Of a stretch of 64,000 nt of DNA, positions 61,657-64,000 are shown piece after piece. Numbering within the stretch: position 1 is the stretch's first letter; the number at the start of each line of letters is the position of its first letter. Below the pieces are notes generated by a model, which saw only the letters and a list, made by a program, of their open reading frames with translations, ran no database searches and was not told the DNA's origin. A program made the position numbers and the translations under genes. The stretch covers positions 42,642 to 106,641 of the forward strand of contig JAJDAQ010000073.1 of assembly GCA_029261815.1 (NCBI GenBank). Reading direction: 5' to 3'. The stretch comes from Deltaproteobacteria bacterium (lineage in GTDB: Bacteria > Myxococcota_A > UBA9160 > UBA6930).

Positions 61657-62028
61657 CTAACCGATGATCATGTGGAGCTTCACCGCGAGGCGAAGGTCTC
61701 CCTGTAGTCGAACGCGCTTTCGCATGAAGGCTTCGGGTGCGGAGAAGTCTCCAGCGTTGAGTGCGCGCCAGGTTTCCAGCGTGGTGTGGATCCTCAGATC
61801 CGCCACAGGAACATCGCCGACGCGACCGATGACCATGCCCTCTTCGATTCGGAGCGTGTAGGCGCCACCCAGATCGCCGTCTGGGTCATCGAGATGGAAG
61901 ACCAGCACGTTGTCGCTGTCGCCCAGCTTCTGTTGGCGCACCGGATCATCCGCCACGCGCTTGGGGGCCCACTCCGTGAAGAAGGCCTCCGGGGTGATGT
62001 CGGGCGGCGGGACTGCGCGATCGGCCAT
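61657..62028 (-). CDS. SCP2 sterol-transfer-like protein
   Basis: A 123-residue protein with the SCP2 fold pattern: FHLDDPDGDLGGAYTLRIEE, DLRIHTTLETWRALNAGDFS and a final LQGDLRLAVKLHMIIG. Such domains bind hydrophobic ligands. It starts 9 bases after the uvrA stop on the same strand, so they may share a transcript. Confidence 0.87.
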   Translation of the reverse strand: MADRAVPPPDITPEAFFTEWAPKRVADDPVRQQKLGDSDNVLVFHLDDPDGDLGGAYTLRIEEGMVIGRVGDVPVADLRIHTTLETWRALNAGDFSAPEAFMRKRVRLQGDLRLAVKLHMIIG

Positions 62029-62037
62029 CGTGCGAGC

Positions 62038-64000
62038 CTAGCCCGATGCCAGCGCACGGAGCGCTGCGCCGGTGTGCGACCCGACCACCGCCGCGACCTC
62101 GTCCGGCGTACCGATGGCCACGATCTGGCCGCCCCCGGGACCGCCTTCCGGCCCGACATCGATGACATGGTCGGCGAGCCGGATCACGTCGAGGTGGTGT
62201 TCGACGACGACCACACTGGCGCCGGCATCGAGCAGCGCATCAAGACAATCGAGCAGGACCTGGACTTCGCCGGCATGAAGGCCCGTCGTCGGCTCGTCGA
62301 GAACGAACAAGGTTCCCGCCGGCCGACTCGCGAGCGCCTGCGCCACCCGCATGCGTTGGAGTTCGCCGCCGGAAAGCGTGGTCAACGGTTGCGCGAGTGT
62401 CAGGTACCCAAGGCCGACGCGGGCATACGGTTCGAGCTTCCCGGCCACCGTCTTGTCCGCCGAGAAGACCTCACGCGCTTCCTCGATCGATAGCGCCAGG
62501 ACATCGACGATGGACCGCCCCTTCCAGGTGATCGCGCGCGCTTCGTGTCGGTAGCGTGTGCCGTCGCAGCTTTCGCACGGGACCCGTACGTCCTCGAGAA
62601 ACTGCATGTCGACCACGGTCTCGCCGCTTCCTTCGCATTGCTCGCAACGCCCGCCTGCCACGTTGAACGAGAACCAGCCGGGGCCGAGGCTGCGTCGTTG
62701 GGCCTCTGGCGTCTCGGCGAAGCGCTTGCGAATGCCATCAAAGGCTTTCGACACCGTTGCCGGGTTGGAGCGCTGGCTGCGCCCCGGCGGCGTCGGCTCG
62801 ACGATCACGACTTCGCGAAGCTGTGTGCCGCCTTTGACCGCGGCGCACTCACCGCGCTCGGGATCGCCTTGGAGGTGACCGACGAGGACGTCTCGCACCA
62901 GACTCGACTTGCCGGCACCGGACACGCCGCTGATCACCACGAACTGGCCGAGGGGAACATCGACGTCGATGTCCTGGAGGTTATGCGCCCGCGCACCCCG
63001 GATCTCGACCTTGCCCGTCGACTCCGCCCGCCGCCGCCGGCTGAGTACGAAGTCACCGGCCAGGACCCGACCCGTTGGGGAACCCGGCGTCGCCATGACC
63101 TCGGCCACCGTTCCTTCGGCCACGACCTCGCCGCCGTGTCGGCCGGCGCGTGGACCCATGTCGATCAGGTGGTCCGCAGCGGCCACGATCTCGGCCGCGT
63201 GCTCCACCACCACCACGGTGTTGCCCTGGTCGCGGATGGCTTGGAGAACTTCAAGGAGACGGCCGACGTCTCGCGGGTGCAGGCCCACGGACGGCTCGTC
63301 GAGCACGTAGAGGGATGCGGTCAACGCACCACCGAGTGCGGTCGCGAGCTGAATGCGCTGCGCTTCCCCGCCTGACAGGGTTCGCACCTGCCGTTCCAAC
63401 GACAGGTAGTCGAGCCCAACGTGTGCGGCCGTGCCCACGCGGCTCCGCAGCAGATCGAGCAGCCGCTTTCCGCGTGCGGCCGCCGCACCCTCGAGTTCGA
63501 GGGATTCGAGCCATTCGAGCAGCTGCCCGATCGAGCGCGTCCCGACCCAGCCGATGGTCCGCCCGGCGACTTCGACCGAAAGCGCCTCCTGTCGCAGGCG
63601 CGTGCCCCCACAGGTTTCACAGGAATCGAATCGCCGATACCGGGCGATCATCACGCGGGCCTGCACCTTGTACCGACGCCCTTCCAACCACTCGAAGAAC
63701 CCCCGGATCCCGTACCACGCGTCGTCCCCGTCCACGACCCAGCGCTGCTTCTCGGCGTCCAGCGCACTCCACGCGACATCGGTGGGAACGCCGTTCTCGC
63801 GGCAAGCGTCGAGGAGGTCGCGTTGACAGCCGCGTCCGGTCTTCGTTGCGAACGGCGCAATCGCGCCGCGCCCCAGCGATTTCGACGGATCAGGGATCAC
63901 CCGCTCGAGATCGAGCGCCTGCGTTCGGCCGAAGCCGTGACACGCCTCGCAGGCACCGAGCGGACTGTTGAACGAGAACAGCGCGGGCTCCGGCGCCGGA
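62038..64000 (-). CDS. uvrA: UvrA-family excinuclease ATPase (partial, N-terminus outside window)
   Basis: At least 654 residues are visible; the frame stays open to the right edge (ALFSFNSPLGACEACHGFG lies next to it). Features: first zinc CxxC pairs, CETCGGTRLRQEAL, first signature LSGGEAQRIQLATALG with VLDEPSVGLHPRD, second Walker A VSGVSGAGKSSLVRD, RSQRSNPATVSKAFDGIR, zinc module CEQCEGSGETVVD and CESCDGTRYRHEA, second signature LSGGELQRMRVAQAL and FVLDEPTTGLHAGE. UvrA recognises DNA damage with UvrB. Details such as YKVQARVMIARYRR and the second signature are divergent, so a UvrA2-type paralogue is possible. Confidence 0.93.
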   Translation of the reverse strand, partial: PAPEPALFSFNSPLGACEACHGFGRTQALDLERVIPDPSKSLGRGAIAPFATKTGRGCQRDLLDACRENGVPTDVAWSALDAEKQRWVVDGDDAWYGIRGFFEWLEGRRYKVQARVMIARYRRFDSCETCGGTRLRQEALSVEVAGRTIGWVGTRSIGQLLEWLESLELEGAAAARGKRLLDLLRSRVGTAAHVGLDYLSLERQVRTLSGGEAQRIQLATALGGALTASLYVLDEPSVGLHPRDVGRLLEVLQAIRDQGNTVVVVEHAAEIVAAADHLIDMGPRAGRHGGEVVAEGTVAEVMATPGSPTGRVLAGDFVLSRRRRAESTGKVEIRGARAHNLQDIDVDVPLGQFVVISGVSGAGKSSLVRDVLVGHLQGDPERGECAAVKGGTQLREVVIVEPTPPGRSQRSNPATVSKAFDGIRKRFAETPEAQRRSLGPGWFSFNVAGGRCEQCEGSGETVVDMQFLEDVRVPCESCDGTRYRHEARAITWKGRSIVDVLALSIEEAREVFSADKTVAGKLEPYARVGLGYLTLAQPLTTLSGGELQRMRVAQALASRPAGTLFVLDEPTTGLHAGEVQVLLDCLDALLDAGASVVVVEHHLDVIRLADHVIDVGPEGGPGGGQIVAIGTPDEVAAVVGSHTGAALRALASG

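Overview
The window is high-GC bacterial chromosome, densely coded on both strands, with many 4-base ATGA/GTGA gene overlaps. A DnaK and Lon of proteobacterial type, a full type II secretion operon, an Mla lipid-transport operon and lipoproteins point to a Gram-negative envelope. The gene mix (PilZ, split glycine decarboxylase GcvPA/GcvPB, PilM-like GspL, SCP2 proteins, tRNA-Sec) would fit a deltaproteobacterial, Myxococcota or Binatota type lineage. That placement is inference; there is no rRNA gene and no marker search was possible.

Layout. 1-4452 (minus): a glycosyltransferase cut by the left edge, a PilZ protein, a Y-family polymerase that has lost its catalytic carboxylates, and a membrane-anchored penicillin-acylase-family hydrolase. 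4762-7285 (plus): pgk-tpiA-secG and tRNA-Leu(GAG). 7456-16715 (minus): dnaK, lon, an OmpA-like lipoprotein, a glycerate kinase, an UbiB/ABC1 kinase, a flavin reductase, a DsbA-like protein and a small membrane protein, all read in one direction. 17274-30044 (plus): gspC to gspN in order, without gspO. 30164-41290 (plus): an ArsR-methyltransferase regulator with a palindromic operator, metH, a HAD hydrolase, tldD/pmbA, a metallo-beta-lactamase-fold hydrolase, a HEAT-repeat protein and a CaiB-type CoA transferase. 41310-44712 (minus): a lipoprotein, mlaE, mlaF, mlaD and DUF2203. 44798-55348 (plus): a Maf-YggS fusion, proC, a DivIVA-like protein, YggU, an FmdB zinc ribbon, folD, the glycine cleavage genes gcvT-gcvH-gcvPA-gcvPB and a BepA-like M48 protease. 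55375-64000: a MerR-TPR fusion; a cluster with two CBS-pair proteins, a Cys-containing small protein and a possible SCP2-like protein; an epimerase, acyltransferase and flavin-binding-fold operon; tRNA-Sec (selC); hpf; an SCP2 protein; and uvrA, cut by the right edge.

How genes work together. folD plus gcvTHP plus metH make a one-carbon/methionine module, with the ArsR-methyltransferase a likely SAH/SAM-responsive regulator of metH. The gsp genes supply nearly a whole secretion machine. mlaEFD and the lipoprotein move lipid between membranes. dnaK/lon, BepA-like M48 and TldD/PmbA cover protein quality control. No prophage, IS element or CRISPR array is visible. The items most worth a second look are the catalytically dead Y-family polymerase, the CBS/Cys/SCP2-like cluster, the Maf-YggS and MerR-TPR fusions, the SPOR-like tail on the secretin, and selC with a duplicated 3' end.
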